24,521 bases of DNA from Candidatus Levyibacteriota bacterium (GCA_016192645.1 JACPTT010000016.1:1-24521); one strand, 5' to 3'. Counted from the stretch's first letter, positions 7,022 to 14,885 are shown. Numbers and translations are program-made. The notes: generated by a model from the sequence alone, not told the origin.

Positions 7022-7747
7022 TCATAGCCAGGAGTCAAATGTTTTCCGCCAATCTCTGAGCTTACTAAGTACAACAGTAGCTGTTACTACTTGCTCTTTT
7101 TGAGGTTCTGCGGCAACTAAGACCTGTAAGGGGGAACATATTTTGCTTCGTGCTGCAGTTTCTCCATTTGCTGTGAAGGCATCACAATATGCGATATATA
7201 CTTGGTTTTCAAAAGCTCTAACAAGTGGTAGGTTTTCAATAACATCTGTAGTTCCATATTCTTTTCCAAACCAATAAGATGGTACAAAAACTAATTCTGC
7301 GCCTTGTCTTACGAGAGACTTAATGGTTTCAGGATGAGCAATATCCCAACAAATACTTAAACCAAGATTTCCTATTTCGGTTTTTGCAACTTTCCCTTTT
7401 GTTCCAGGCTTTACTCCATCTTCATTCCAGAGGTGTATCTTCGAATAATTAAGTCTTACTTTTCCGTGATGATCAACAATTCTTGCGGTATTATATATAT
7501 TATCTCCTACTTTTTCGTAAGAGCCATAGACCAGCCACAGCCTACGAGTGCGTGCTAAATCTTCCAATCGAGCATGGAATTTATCTAGAGATGTGGTCTT
7601 GTCCAAGCCAGAAAGCTGCGTTTCTGGGAAAACGATAATTTCAGAACCAGCACTATTAATTACAGAAACCATCTGATCTAAATTTTCAGAAGGGTTATCT
7701 GTTTGGGAAATCTGAGCGAGCGATATTGACAACTGTCTCTCTTTCAT
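7022..7747 (-). CDS. carbon-nitrogen hydrolase (nitrilase superfamily)
   Basis: Cytoplasmic amidase-type hydrolase with the Glu-Lys-Cys triad of the nitrilase superfamily: E42 in VFPETQLSG, K103 in NYSKIHLW and C133 in LSICWDIAHPE. At 241 residues it covers the single alpha-beta-beta-alpha domain and little more. The exact substrate (omega-amide, carbamoyl or other amide) cannot be told. I start it at the ATG at 7745-7747, because a TATAAT box lies 9 nt upstream and because the longer reading frame runs into the tRNA-Gln gene. A 40-bp repeat follows the stop codon directly. Confidence 0.85.
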   Translation of the reverse strand: MKERQLSISLAQISQTDNPSENLDQMVSVINSAGSEIIVFPETQLSGLDKTTSLDKFHARLEDLARTRRLWLVYGSYEKVGDNIYNTARIVDHHGKVRLNYSKIHLWNEDGVKPGTKGKVAKTEIGNLGLSICWDIAHPETIKSLVRQGAELVFVPSYWFGKEYGTTDVIENLPLVRAFENQVYIAYCDAFTANGETAARSKICSPLQVLVAAEPQKEQVVTATVVLSKLRDWRKTFDSWL

Positions 7748-7756
7748 TGGAACAAG

Positions 7757-7762
7757 ATTATA
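7757..7762 (-). promoter_or_regulatory. -10 box of the nitrilase-family gene
   Basis: TATAAT on the minus strand with 9 nt to the ATG, leaving a leader of about 3 nt and no room for a Shine-Dalgarno site. It lies between the tRNA-Gln 3' end and the gene. Confidence 0.6.
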
Positions 7763-7799
7763 CCGCAAAATTAGCAAAAAACAAACTATAGGGTTATTG

Positions 7800-7870
7800 C
7801 TGCGGAGCAGGGATTCGAACCCCAATTTTCAGATTCAGAGTCTGACGTGCTACCATTACACCACTCCGCA
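7800..7870 (-). tRNA. tRNA-Gln (anticodon CTG)
   Basis: A complete cloverleaf on the minus strand. The acceptor arm TGCGGAG/CTCCGCA pairs fully, the D-arm contains GGTAG, the anticodon stem TCAGA/TCTGA encloses CTCTGAA (anticodon CTG, reads CAG), and the T-loop is TTCGAAT. The discriminator base is G, as expected for Gln. The CCA end is not encoded. 71 nt. Confidence 0.95.
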
Positions 7871-7878
7871 ACGTTTGT

Positions 7879-7884
7879 ATTTTA
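7879..7884 (-). promoter_or_regulatory. extended -10 box of tRNA-Gln
   Basis: TGG-TAAAAT on the minus strand ends 8 nt before the tRNA 5' end. The tRNA-Glu gene also has a TGG-extended -10. Confidence 0.5.
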
Positions 7885-7924
7885 CCATATTTTAAACTCA
7901 ATCTCGATTTTATGATAGCATGAG

Positions 7925-7930
7925 TATAAT
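7925..7930 (+). promoter_or_regulatory. -10 box of the nuclease gene
   Basis: TATAAT followed by 8 nt and the ATG at 7939, so the leader is at most about 2 nt. Confidence 0.6.
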
Positions 7931-7938
7931 CTTAAGAC

Positions 7939-8754
7939 ATGGGAAAAAAGAAGCTTTTACTGCTTTTGATTATTGGGGTTTTGCTAATATCGGTGGGTTT
8001 TATTTTAGGGAAAAGTTCGGTCCGCCAGCTGGCGGATAATAATCAAGAGACTTTAACGCCTTCAAGTTCACCCCCGATTCAATCCCGATTTAATCGGGAT
8101 CAATCGGGGCAAGCCCCTTTTATTACTCAATTGCAATCAAAAACTCAATCAAATAAGCTGTATAGAGTGGTTAAGGTGATTGATGGGGATACGATTCAGG
8201 TTGAGGTGAGCGGCAAGACAGAAACGCTGCGGCTTATTGGAATTGATGCGCCGGAAACCGGTGATCCGCGAACTCTTGTTTCCTGTTTTGGCAATGAAGC
8301 AACAAGTCAAGCAAAAGAGATTTTGGCCGGCAGAAGCGTTCGGTTAGAAGCGGATCCAACCCAGGGAGAAAGAGACAAATATCAAAGGCTTTTGCGGTAT
8401 GTTTTTTTGGAAGATGGAACTAATTTCAATAAACTTATGATTAGTCAAGGCTTTGCCCATGAATATACTTATAGAATTCCTTATAAATATCAGTTAGAGT
8501 TCAAAGAGGCGCAAAACCAAGCAAGAGAGAAAAAACTTGGTCTTTGGGCAGACGATGCATGTTCGAATGCTCAATCCAATGTTCAATCCGAACCTTCCAA
8601 AGCACAGGTTGCTGGAAATTACACTTGCGATTGTAGTAAACTATGTTCACAAATATCAACCTGCGAGGAGGCTTATTTTCAACTGAATCAATGCGGATGC
8701 ACGAAAAGAGATTCAGACAAAGACGGCATTCCCTGCGAAAGCCTTTGCAAGTGA
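7939..8754 (+). CDS. membrane-anchored thermonuclease (SNase) with C-terminal Cys/Ca-binding-like domain
   Basis: Extracytoplasmic staphylococcal-nuclease-like enzyme that cuts DNA and RNA and could supply nucleotides scavenged outside the cell. Residues 6-23 form an N-terminal membrane anchor or uncleaved signal. Residues 24-73 are a low-complexity linker. The SNase domain starts at about 75: D82-G-D84-T, the catalytic Arg/Glu pair in R98-LIGIDAPE106 and the second Arg in KYQR150 match the S. aureus residues R35, E43 and R87. The C-terminus (about 225-271) is Cys-rich and ends DSDKDGIPCESLC, resembling the excalibur Ca2+-binding motif DxDxDGxxCE. Two palindromes lie inside the linker. The stop codon is 3 nt from the end of the convergent corA. 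Confidence 0.92.
   Translation: MGKKKLLLLLIIGVLLISVGFILGKSSVRQLADNNQETLTPSSSPPIQSRFNRDQSGQAPFITQLQSKTQSNKLYRVVKVIDGDTIQVEVSGKTETLRLIGIDAPETGDPRTLVSCFGNEATSQAKEILAGRSVRLEADPTQGERDKYQRLLRYVFLEDGTNFNKLMISQGFAHEYTYRIPYKYQLEFKEAQNQAREKKLGLWADDACSNAQSNVQSEPSKAQVAGNYTCDCSKLCSQISTCEEAYFQLNQCGCTKRDSDKDGIPCESLCK
8021..8036 (+). repeat. 16-bp perfect palindrome in the nuclease linker
   Basis: TCCGCCAGCTGGCGGA, read in frame as part of SVRQLAD (residues 27-33). Same core as the sequences at 1559-1578 and 9991-10008. Confidence 0.85.
8072..8109 (+). repeat. 38-bp imperfect palindrome in the nuclease linker
   Basis: Nested inverted repeat: outer arms CCCCGATT/AATCGGGG, inner arms ATCCCGATT/AATCGGGAT, nearly symmetrical around 8090. 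It encodes residues 46-57 of the linker. Unrelated in sequence to the TCCGCCAG family. Confidence 0.85.
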
Positions 8755-8757
8755 TAG

Positions 8758-9801
8758 TTAAAACCAGCGCCTAATCTTAAATACCACAAACATCAAGATA
8801 GATGTCAAGATCATAGTAAAAATAATAAGTTCTAAAGAGGATGTTTCTTCGGCAAAAGGCAGTCCTTTAATGTTCATCCCGTAGATACTTGCAAGAAGAT
8901 TTAGAGGAAGAATAATAGCCGAGAAGATGGTTAGAACCTTAATGATTTCATTTGTTTTGGAGGTAAGATAGGATTCGTTGCTTTCCGAAATTCCTTCAAT
9001 TAGTTCCTGGCTGTCTTCAAGGCGCTCCCAGACTTTTTGCGCGTGATCTAAGATGTTTCCCCAAAACGACTGCATCCTGCCATTAAGCTGGTTATGCTTT
9101 CCTTCTTCGAGCTGGCGAAAAAGAGGAATGATGGTTTTGACTGTAGTTCGAAAGACAACAATATTTCGCCGGGTGGTTGAGATGTCTTCGAGGGTTTTGT
9201 CCGAAGGTTTGGTTTCCAGGTCTTTATCGACCCGATCAATTATAGTAGAGAGTTCGTTGATTAAAGGGAAGCACGCATCAACTAAAGCATCGATGATCCG
9301 ATAGGCAAGAAAAACGGGACCTTCGCTCATAAATTCTTCGCGGTTGCGCAGCGTTTTCTGGCAGCGCGCAAAGATATCGTTGATTGGAGCAAGTGTTCCA
9401 TCGTGCAGGACTACAACGTAGTTTTTTCCCACAAAAAGATCCATCTGGGCGCTTAGAATTCTTCTTTTTTTCTCGAGTTGAGGAAAGGCCGGAAGGGGAA
9501 CAGAAGAAAGCGTTGCCTGGGGCAAATCAAGAATTCTTCTAATAGAACTTTTTTGAGAGCCGATTTCTTGAGATTCACTTCCGTTTTGAGAAGTTCCGGG
9601 ATTAATGTAGGGAAGATCCAAGACAATAAGACTATAGTTTTTAAAGGTCTCAATCTTGGGAACCTGTGTTTTATGCAGGTAGTCTTCAAGATGAAGAGTG
9701 TCGAAATCAAAGTTTTTTCTCAAGTACTTAAGCTCAAGATCGCCCGGATTTGTAACATTAATAAAAGAAAGATCTTTAAAGTTAACAGTTTGAATATTCA
9801 T
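8758..9801 (-). CDS. corA: CorA-type Mg2+/divalent cation channel
   Basis: Homopentameric inner-membrane channel for Mg2+ (also Co2+ or Ni2+ in some members). The 347-residue protein has a long soluble N-terminal part with predicted helices and two C-terminal membrane helices. The signature Y307-G-M-N310 ends the first helix, followed by the short periplasmic loop IKGLPFAEE and a final helix ending KIRRWF. Length is typical. An insertion-like polar stretch (PGTSQNGSESQEIGSQKSS, about residues 68-86) interrupts the N-terminal domain. I use the ATG at 9799-9801, with a TACAAT box 8 nt upstream. It converges tail to tail on the nuclease gene with only 3 nt between stops. Confidence 0.93.
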   Translation of the reverse strand: MNIQTVNFKDLSFINVTNPGDLELKYLRKNFDFDTLHLEDYLHKTQVPKIETFKNYSLIVLDLPYINPGTSQNGSESQEIGSQKSSIRRILDLPQATLSSVPLPAFPQLEKKRRILSAQMDLFVGKNYVVVLHDGTLAPINDIFARCQKTLRNREEFMSEGPVFLAYRIIDALVDACFPLINELSTIIDRVDKDLETKPSDKTLEDISTTRRNIVVFRTTVKTIIPLFRQLEEGKHNQLNGRMQSFWGNILDHAQKVWERLEDSQELIEGISESNESYLTSKTNEIIKVLTIFSAIILPLNLLASIYGMNIKGLPFAEETSSLELIIFTMILTSILMFVVFKIRRWF

Positions 9802-9809
9802 ATATTACA

Positions 9810-9815
9810 ATTGTA
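9810..9815 (-). promoter_or_regulatory. -10 box of corA
   Basis: TACAAT on the minus strand, 8 nt before the ATG, so a leaderless or nearly leaderless mRNA. Confidence 0.5.
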
Positions 9816-9955
9816 AGCCTCAATATATATTTGTCAACCCCGTAAATTAGGGGGGCTTGACCCGCCTAATCTCAGCATTCGCCTTTCCAGTATTATTCAT
9901 ACACGGCTCATGCTTCGATTTTTGGCGGGTCTGCGTCGCAAATAGCATTTGCTCC

Positions 9956-9984
9956 TTGACATTTAGCAGGTGTTGTGTTAGAGT
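9956..9984 (+). promoter_or_regulatory. sigma70-type promoter of lon
   Basis: TTGACA (9956-9961), a 17-nt spacer and TAGAGT (9979-9984). Transcription should start near 9991, giving a short leader of about 22 nt. The operator at 9963-9989 covers the spacer and -10 box. Confidence 0.65.
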
Positions 9985-9989
9985 GCTAA
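9963..9989 (+). promoter_or_regulatory. CIRCE-type operator (HrcA site) upstream of lon
   Basis: TTAGCAGGT-N9-GAGTGCTAA. The CIRCE consensus bound by the repressor HrcA is TTAGCACTC-N9-GAGTGCTAA. The right arm matches 9/9, the left arm 6/9, and the spacer is exactly 9 nt. It overlaps the -10 region, the position expected for repression. This implies heat-shock induction of lon. No hrcA gene is in the window. Confidence 0.8.
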
Positions 9990-9990
9990 T

Positions 9991-10008
9991 ATCCGCCAGT
10001 GGCGAGAT
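9991..10008 (+). repeat. degenerate TCCGCCAG palindrome in the lon leader
   Basis: ATCCGCCAGTGGCGAGAT is a near-palindrome with one extra base in the right arm, between the CIRCE element and the lon ATG. It resembles the repeats at 1559 and 8021. Confidence 0.5.
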
Positions 10009-10012
10009 CATC

Positions 10013-12388
10013 ATGGAAAAACTTATTCCCATAATTCCAATTCGAGACGGAATCATTTTTCCAAATACAGATTCGGTGCTAACCTTCGGTCGACCCAAAA
10101 GCCTCGCCGCACTTGAGTCTTCTTTTGCCCATGAGCGCATTGTTTGTTTTGTTTTGCAAAAAAACCCCAAATTGAACGATCCCCAGCCTTCCGATCTTTA
10201 TTCTATTGGTACTCTTTCTCGGATAGAGCGAATGATTCGAACAGACGGCGAGATTAATGCGCAAGTTCGGGGTTTGGCCCGCGTTAAGATTTTATCGTTT
10301 GAGGAACATGAATCATATTTTTTGGCAAAAGTCGTTGAATTGTCCGAAGCAATTGAGGATACGCCCGAAATAAAAGCATTGTGTAATCATCTCGCAAATG
10401 AATTCAGGCGCGCCATGAATCTTGGGAAAGCCTCGGACTTTCTGGTCTTTATGAATATTATGTCCGAACACTCGGCTTCCGAACTCTCGGATCTTATCGC
10501 CTCGGTTTTGGATGTAAAACCTTCGGAAAGACAAGAGCTTCTGGAAGAAACAAATGTTAAAACACGGCTTGAGAGAATTACCCAGCTTTTAGCCCGGGAG
10601 ATTAAAATTTTAGAGCTTGAGCGGCGCATTGCTTCAAAAACTCATGAGCGGTTTGAAAAAGGAGCTAGAGAAGCAATACTTCGTGAAAGGATCAGAACGA
10701 TTGAGAAAGAGCTGGGTGAAGGCGAAGAGGTTGGCGAAACCAAAGAACTTTTAGACAAGATTAAAAAAGCCGGCATGCCAAAAGAGGTTGAGGAAAAGGC
10801 AAAAAAAGAAGTTAAAAAACTTTCTCAGATGAACCAGTTTAATCCGGAAGCAGGCTATATTCGAAACTATTTAGACTGGCTAATTGGTCTTCCATGGAGC
10901 TTAGAAAGTAAAAACAATGTAGAGATAAAATCTGCGGAGAAAATCTTAAATGAGGATCATTTTGGGCTTAAGAAAGTAAAAGAGCGAATTGTTGAGTATT
11001 TAGCGGTTCATAAGCTCGCCGGCAAAATGAAGGGTCCGATTCTTTGTTTTGTGGGTCCGCCGGGGGTTGGCAAGACTTCGATTGGTAAATCAATTGCTCG
11101 CGCGCTTGGCCGAAAGTTCGTTCGTGTTTCTTTAGGCGGCATTCGTGACGAAGCAGAAATTAGAGGACATAGAAGAACTTATGTTGGAGCTTTGCCGGGC
11201 AGAATTATTCAGGGAATAAAAGATGCGGGGACAAAAAATCCGGTTTTTATGCTTGATGAAATTGATAAGGTTGGGGTTGATTTTCGCGGCGATCCATCAT
11301 CTGCTCTTCTTGAAGCATTGGATCCTGAGCAAAACAATGCCTTTTCCGACCACTATCTTGAAGTTGCCTTTGATCTGTCAGACGTGATGTTTGTAACAAC
11401 GGCGAATGTTTTGGACACCATTCCGCCCGCTCTTAGGGATCGTTTGGAAATAATTCATTTTGCCGGATATACGCAGGATGAGAAGTTTCATATTGCTTCG
11501 GATTTCTTATTAAAAAAACAAATGGAAAATCATGGATTAACTTCACAAAAAGCAGAAATTAGCAATGAAGCAACAAGGTTTATAATCCAGCGCTACACAA
11601 GAGAGGCCGGGGTTAGAAATCTGGAGAGAGCGATTGCAGCAGTTTTTCGAAAAGTCGCCAAGATGGTTGCCGAGGGTAAGAAAGGAAAAACCGAAGTTAC
11701 GCCAAAAAATGTTCCTAAATTCTTAGGTCCTCCCAAGTTTACCGCTTCAATTGCCGAGAAAAAAGACGAGGTTGGCATGGCAACTGGGCTTGCCTGGACC
11801 GAGGCAGGAGGAGACATTCTTTTTATCGAAGTGGCGCTTATGCCCGGGAAGGGAAATCTTCTTTTAACCGGCCAGCTTGGTGATGTGATGAAAGAGTCTT
11901 GTCAGGCAGCCATGTCGTATATTCGAGCCCGGGCACAGCAGTTTGGCCTGCCTGAGAAGTTCTATCAAAAAATTGATGTTCATGTCCATGTGCCGGAAGG
12001 TGCGGTGCCAAAAGACGGACCCTCGGCCGGCATTGCAATAACAACAGCAATAGTTTCAGCTCTAACCAAGATTTCGGTAAAGAGGAAAGTCGGAATGACA
12101 GGGGAAATTACCCTTCGCGGTCGAGTTTTGGAAATTGGCGGAGTAAAAGAAAAGGTAATTGCCGCGCATCGAGCCGGTTTAAAAACAGTTATTATGCCAA
12201 AAGATAATAAAAAAGAATTAGAAGATGTACCAAAAGAAGTTCTTAAAGACTTAAGATTTGTGTTTGTTTCCCACATGGACGAGGTTTTAGATCTTGCCCT
12301 CTCCAAGCCATCACCAAGAAACAAGCTAGAACATGTTGCGATTTCTCGTTCCATTCTCCACGCTCCAGCGCCTTATCCTGTGGACTAG
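10013..12388 (+). CDS. lon: ATP-dependent protease Lon (LonA)
   Basis: Cytoplasmic AAA+ serine protease that degrades misfolded and regulatory proteins. Domain order in the 791-residue protein: an N-terminal LAN substrate domain beginning MEKLIPIIPIRDGIIFPN, a coiled-coil region (about 195-300), and the AAA+ module with Walker A G348-PPGVGKT355, Walker B VFMLDEIDKVG and the sensor region around VLDTIPPALRDRLE. The protease domain has the catalytic Ser671 in PKDGPSAG and the catalytic Lys, about residue 712, in GEITLRGRVLEIGGVKEK. Length is typical of LonA. I place the start at the ATG at 10013, because upstream in-frame codons run through the promoter and operator. The CIRCE site suggests HrcA control. 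Confidence 0.97.
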   Translation: MEKLIPIIPIRDGIIFPNTDSVLTFGRPKSLAALESSFAHERIVCFVLQKNPKLNDPQPSDLYSIGTLSRIERMIRTDGEINAQVRGLARVKILSFEEHESYFLAKVVELSEAIEDTPEIKALCNHLANEFRRAMNLGKASDFLVFMNIMSEHSASELSDLIASVLDVKPSERQELLEETNVKTRLERITQLLAREIKILELERRIASKTHERFEKGAREAILRERIRTIEKELGEGEEVGETKELLDKIKKAGMPKEVEEKAKKEVKKLSQMNQFNPEAGYIRNYLDWLIGLPWSLESKNNVEIKSAEKILNEDHFGLKKVKERIVEYLAVHKLAGKMKGPILCFVGPPGVGKTSIGKSIARALGRKFVRVSLGGIRDEAEIRGHRRTYVGALPGRIIQGIKDAGTKNPVFMLDEIDKVGVDFRGDPSSALLEALDPEQNNAFSDHYLEVAFDLSDVMFVTTANVLDTIPPALRDRLEIIHFAGYTQDEKFHIASDFLLKKQMENHGLTSQKAEISNEATRFIIQRYTREAGVRNLERAIAAVFRKVAKMVAEGKKGKTEVTPKNVPKFLGPPKFTASIAEKKDEVGMATGLAWTEAGGDILFIEVALMPGKGNLLLTGQLGDVMKESCQAAMSYIRARAQQFGLPEKFYQKIDVHVHVPEGAVPKDGPSAGIAITTAIVSALTKISVKRKVGMTGEITLRGRVLEIGGVKEKVIAAHRAGLKTVIMPKDNKKELEDVPKEVLKDLRFVFVSHMDEVLDLALSKPSPRNKLEHVAISRSILHAPAPYPVD

Positions 12389-12567
12389 TATTTTTGCATT
12401 CGCTTCTGAATGAAGCTAAGAGGCAGATGCTATCATTTAATAAAACGTAGAGAAAAAGGATAATGATAGTCTTGCCTTTATTGGTCTTTATTGAAGCAAT
12501 AATAACTACGACGAAATTAAAAACCATAATTGCTAAAAGAAGAGAAAATCCAATAATCACAATTTGC

Positions 12568-12573
12568 TATACT
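12568..12573 (+). promoter_or_regulatory. -10 box of the Ca2+/Na+ exchanger gene
   Basis: TATACT followed by 8 nt and the ATG at 12582. It places the start six codons inside the longest open frame. Confidence 0.6.
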
Positions 12574-12581
12574 CAAAGAAA

Positions 12582-13538
12582 ATGGTATTTCCATCTCTTC
12601 TTTTTATAATCGGATTTATCATACTGATTAAAAGCGCGGATATTCTTATAAAAGGAGCCTCTTCTTTTGCAAACCGTCTCCGGGTTACAAGCTGGCTTAT
12701 AGGCGTTACTATTGTCGGTATTGGCACATCGATACCGGAATTTACCATAACTGTCTTTTCTGCCATCCGCGGGACATTTGATATTGGACTTGGAACAATA
12801 ATTGGAAGCAATACGCTAAACCTTTTATTTATCTTGGGTATTTGTGCAATTATACGCCCCCTGGTTTTAAAGAAAGACTGGATACTAAAAGGGCTTCCTC
12901 CCAACATCTTATCTGTTGCTGTTGCTGCGTATCTTTTAATATCTCCATTTGCAGGAGACAAAACATTCTACGGCATTACAAAACCAGAAGGAATAATATT
13001 AACTTTTATTTTCCTTTGCTGGCTAAGCTACGTTGTACTACGAAAAAGGCCAAGCGAGATAGAAACACAACCGGTGGCATTAGTACCTCTTAAAAAAGCG
13101 CTGCTTATGGTTACCGTTGGCCTTATTGGAGTAATTGTAGGTGGAGAATGGGTGGTTGGAAGCGCAATAGTAATTGCGGAATTTTTTGGCATTAGTCACG
13201 CGCTTATTGGCCTTACCATCGTTGGCATCGGAACTTCTCTTCCCGAACTTGCTGTTTCTGCTCTCGCAGCATATAGAAAACAATTTGGCATCGCTGTTGG
13301 AAACATTGTCGGCTCAAATATATTTGATTTCTTAGGAATACTGGGCGTTGCCTCTTTATTTCAACCAATACCATTTCCCCAAACATTACTTATCGATGTT
13401 TTCTTTACACTCTTTTCAGCAATACTGCTTTTTCTCGCAATGTTTACAGATAAAAAATACGTATTGAGTCGTTTACAAGGGGTATTTTTTGTTTTTATCT
13501 ATCTTGTATACTTATTATATATTCTTCAAAGAGGATAA
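12582..13538 (+). CDS. Ca2+/Na+ (CaCA family) antiporter
   Basis: Inner-membrane cation exchanger of the YrbG-like branch of the CaCA superfamily. The 318-residue protein has about ten helices in two inverted repeats. Each carries the alpha-repeat motif: G46-IGTSIPE53 followed by GTIIGSNTLNLLFILG, and G215-IGTSLPE222 followed by GNIVGSNIFDFLGILG. The acidic residues at E53 and E222 and the GSN motifs are the known cation-binding elements. Length matches the family. Its promoter lies between lon and this gene, so it is probably transcribed separately. No strong terminator is visible after the stop; a weak GGAT/ATCC hairpin is followed by a T-rich stretch. Confidence 0.92.
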   Translation: MVFPSLLFIIGFIILIKSADILIKGASSFANRLRVTSWLIGVTIVGIGTSIPEFTITVFSAIRGTFDIGLGTIIGSNTLNLLFILGICAIIRPLVLKKDWILKGLPPNILSVAVAAYLLISPFAGDKTFYGITKPEGIILTFIFLCWLSYVVLRKRPSEIETQPVALVPLKKALLMVTVGLIGVIVGGEWVVGSAIVIAEFFGISHALIGLTIVGIGTSLPELAVSALAAYRKQFGIAVGNIVGSNIFDFLGILGVASLFQPIPFPQTLLIDVFFTLFSAILLFLAMFTDKKYVLSRLQGVFFVFIYLVYLLYILQRG

Positions 13539-13695
13539 AAAATCCTACTATTTCTTTTTACACATTTTTGCAAGCGCCATAAAAAACAAAATAAGCGTTA
13601 AGAATTTTATTGCTTTGTCTTACCTACTTAACACCGTCGGCATATTTATAGTAACTTTAATTGGGAAAGCACTATAAGAGAAGAGAAGTTGGTTA

Positions 13696-13725
13696 TTGAC
13701 TTACTGCGTTTTATGTTAATAAACT
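13696..13725 (+). promoter_or_regulatory. candidate promoter of the metalloprotease gene
   Basis: TTGACT (13696-13701), an 18-nt spacer and TAAACT (13720-13725), with 14 nt to the ATG at 13740. The 201-bp gap before the gene (13539-13739) holds nothing else I can name. Confidence 0.4.
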
Positions 13726-13739
13726 AGTATTAGGTACCT

Positions 13740-14618
13740 ATGGTACAGGAAGCATCGCAAAAGAAAAAGGGCATAGGTTGTCTGCGGATAGTTTTGATTA
13801 TACTGGCAACTCCAATACTGTTGTTTATCGTAGGTTTTGCTTTTCTCGCAGTAAAAGCACTTCTTGATTCCGATGAAAAATTTCTGAGAACCTATCAACC
13901 AACAGCCGAGATAGCAGATTTGGCAGAGAAAAATACTCTGACAGACAAGGGGAAAGCTATTCTCTATAGAGCAGATCCACAATTTGTTGAAACGCAGAGT
14001 TTTGCGAAATACTGTCAGGTCAAAAAAGGAGGGGTTGAGCCCCTAGCATGTATTGCGCCAAATCCCGAGAGGGGACCTTTTGCCGGGAGACAGATATTCC
14101 TTTTAAAAATTGACGATCCTGAATTTACTGATCACAAGTACGCGGCGACTGCCCATGAAATGCTACACGCCCTTTTGGATCAGGAATTGTCAAAACACCA
14201 GGACGATCCTCATTTAGCTGTCGTTATTGATATTCTCAACCAAAAAAAAGATAAAAGATCAGATGGTGTCCACGACGAATTGCATTCTAAATTTGGCGTT
14301 GAATACAGTGATCTTTCACCGGAATTAGAAGAGTACTACAAACAATATTTTGCGGATCGAAGTAAAGTCGTAGAGCTTTTCAAAAACGGGGGGTTTAACA
14401 GCAGGGTTAGAAGGATGGACGAGATTAGTTATCAACTGAAAACCTTGGCGCCGCAGATTACCACGTATGAGCAAGCTGGCGATGTGGCTAATTACAATAG
14501 ACTTGTGGGGCAATATAATTCTCTGGCAGCAGAATCCCAAAGAATTTACAGCGAGATTAACGAATTCTACCAGTATTTCAACCCCGACTACAAATCTCCC
14601 GAAGAAAAAAAGCAATAG
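13740..14618 (+). CDS. putative membrane-anchored zinc metalloprotease (HExxH)
   Basis: A 292-residue protein with a basic N-terminus, one membrane helix (about residues 15-42) and an extracytoplasmic domain carrying H139-EMLH143 in the context AATAHEMLHALLD, a zincin active-site motif. A second motif, VHDELHSKFGVE, has E180 or H182 placed as a possible third zinc ligand (inference). It is followed by YSDLSPELEEYYKQYFADRSKVV and a C-terminal helical, probably coiled-coil region (about 220-282). The domain does not match a named peptidase family that I can recall, but similar architectures occur in CPR genomes. Two Cys (92 and 104) lie before the zinc motif. It converges on the leftward envelope operon. 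Confidence 0.65.
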   Translation: MVQEASQKKKGIGCLRIVLIILATPILLFIVGFAFLAVKALLDSDEKFLRTYQPTAEIADLAEKNTLTDKGKAILYRADPQFVETQSFAKYCQVKKGGVEPLACIAPNPERGPFAGRQIFLLKIDDPEFTDHKYAATAHEMLHALLDQELSKHQDDPHLAVVIDILNQKKDKRSDGVHDELHSKFGVEYSDLSPELEEYYKQYFADRSKVVELFKNGGFNSRVRRMDEISYQLKTLAPQITTYEQAGDVANYNRLVGQYNSLAAESQRIYSEINEFYQYFNPDYKSPEEKKQ

Positions 14619-14631
14619 AAGAATCTTTTTC

Positions 14632-14841
14632 TTAAGTAACTAACAGGTACAAAACGACTGGAGCAACTAAAATATAGTAAATAATCCCAATTTTGATTAG
14701 TGTAGAGATCTGTTGTTTTATCTCATATCCCCAGCCTGACTTAATTTGCCGGAATCGCACATAATCTTTAAAATTTTCAGAGGATACTTGCCAAAACAGA
14801 AAATTAAGCAAGGCTCCGAAAATAAACCATACCCCAATCAT
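14632..14841 (-). CDS. small two-helix membrane protein, unknown function
   Basis: A 69-residue protein with hydrophobic stretches at about residues 3-17 and 48-68 and a charged middle (ENFKDYVRFRQIKSGWGYEIKQQ). No family recognised. It lies 44 nt downstream of the 392-residue gene on the same strand and is probably the last gene of that operon. In the same frame, membrane-like sequence (EFNAIFLGLIN) continues upstream of the ATG to a stop near 14881, so the true start may be a non-ATG codon, or the ATG may be downstream of a decayed start. Confidence 0.5.
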   Translation of the reverse strand: MIGVWFIFGALLNFLFWQVSSENFKDYVRFRQIKSGWGYEIKQQISTLIKIGIIYYILVAPVVLYLLVT

Positions 14842-14885
14842 ATTAATAAGTCCCAGAAAAATTGCGTTGAACTCATGATCTTAGA

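Noticed and set aside
7748..7825. 26-codon upstream extension of the nitrilase-family gene
   Set aside because: It overlaps the tRNA-Gln gene and the TATAAT box that fits the ATG at 7747.
9857..10012. N-terminal extension of Lon by 52 codons
   Set aside because: The stretch runs through the promoter, CIRCE site and a repeat, does not look like Lon sequence, and the family start MEKLIPIIPIRDG is at 10013.
12243..12560. Minus-strand frame of 105 codons beginning with a hydrophobic stretch (MIIGFSLLLAIMVFNFVVVIIASI)
   Set aside because: Nearly half lies antisense to the end of lon, no promoter or family match is seen, and hydrophobic runs are common by chance in AT-rich DNA. The 193-bp gap 12389-12581 otherwise holds only a GCTTC/GAAGC hairpin near 12408 and the exchanger promoter.
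13489..13677. 62-codon frame overlapping the end of the exchanger gene
   Set aside because: Low-complexity Ile/Phe/Lys composition, starts inside the upstream gene, no ribosome site or family resemblance.
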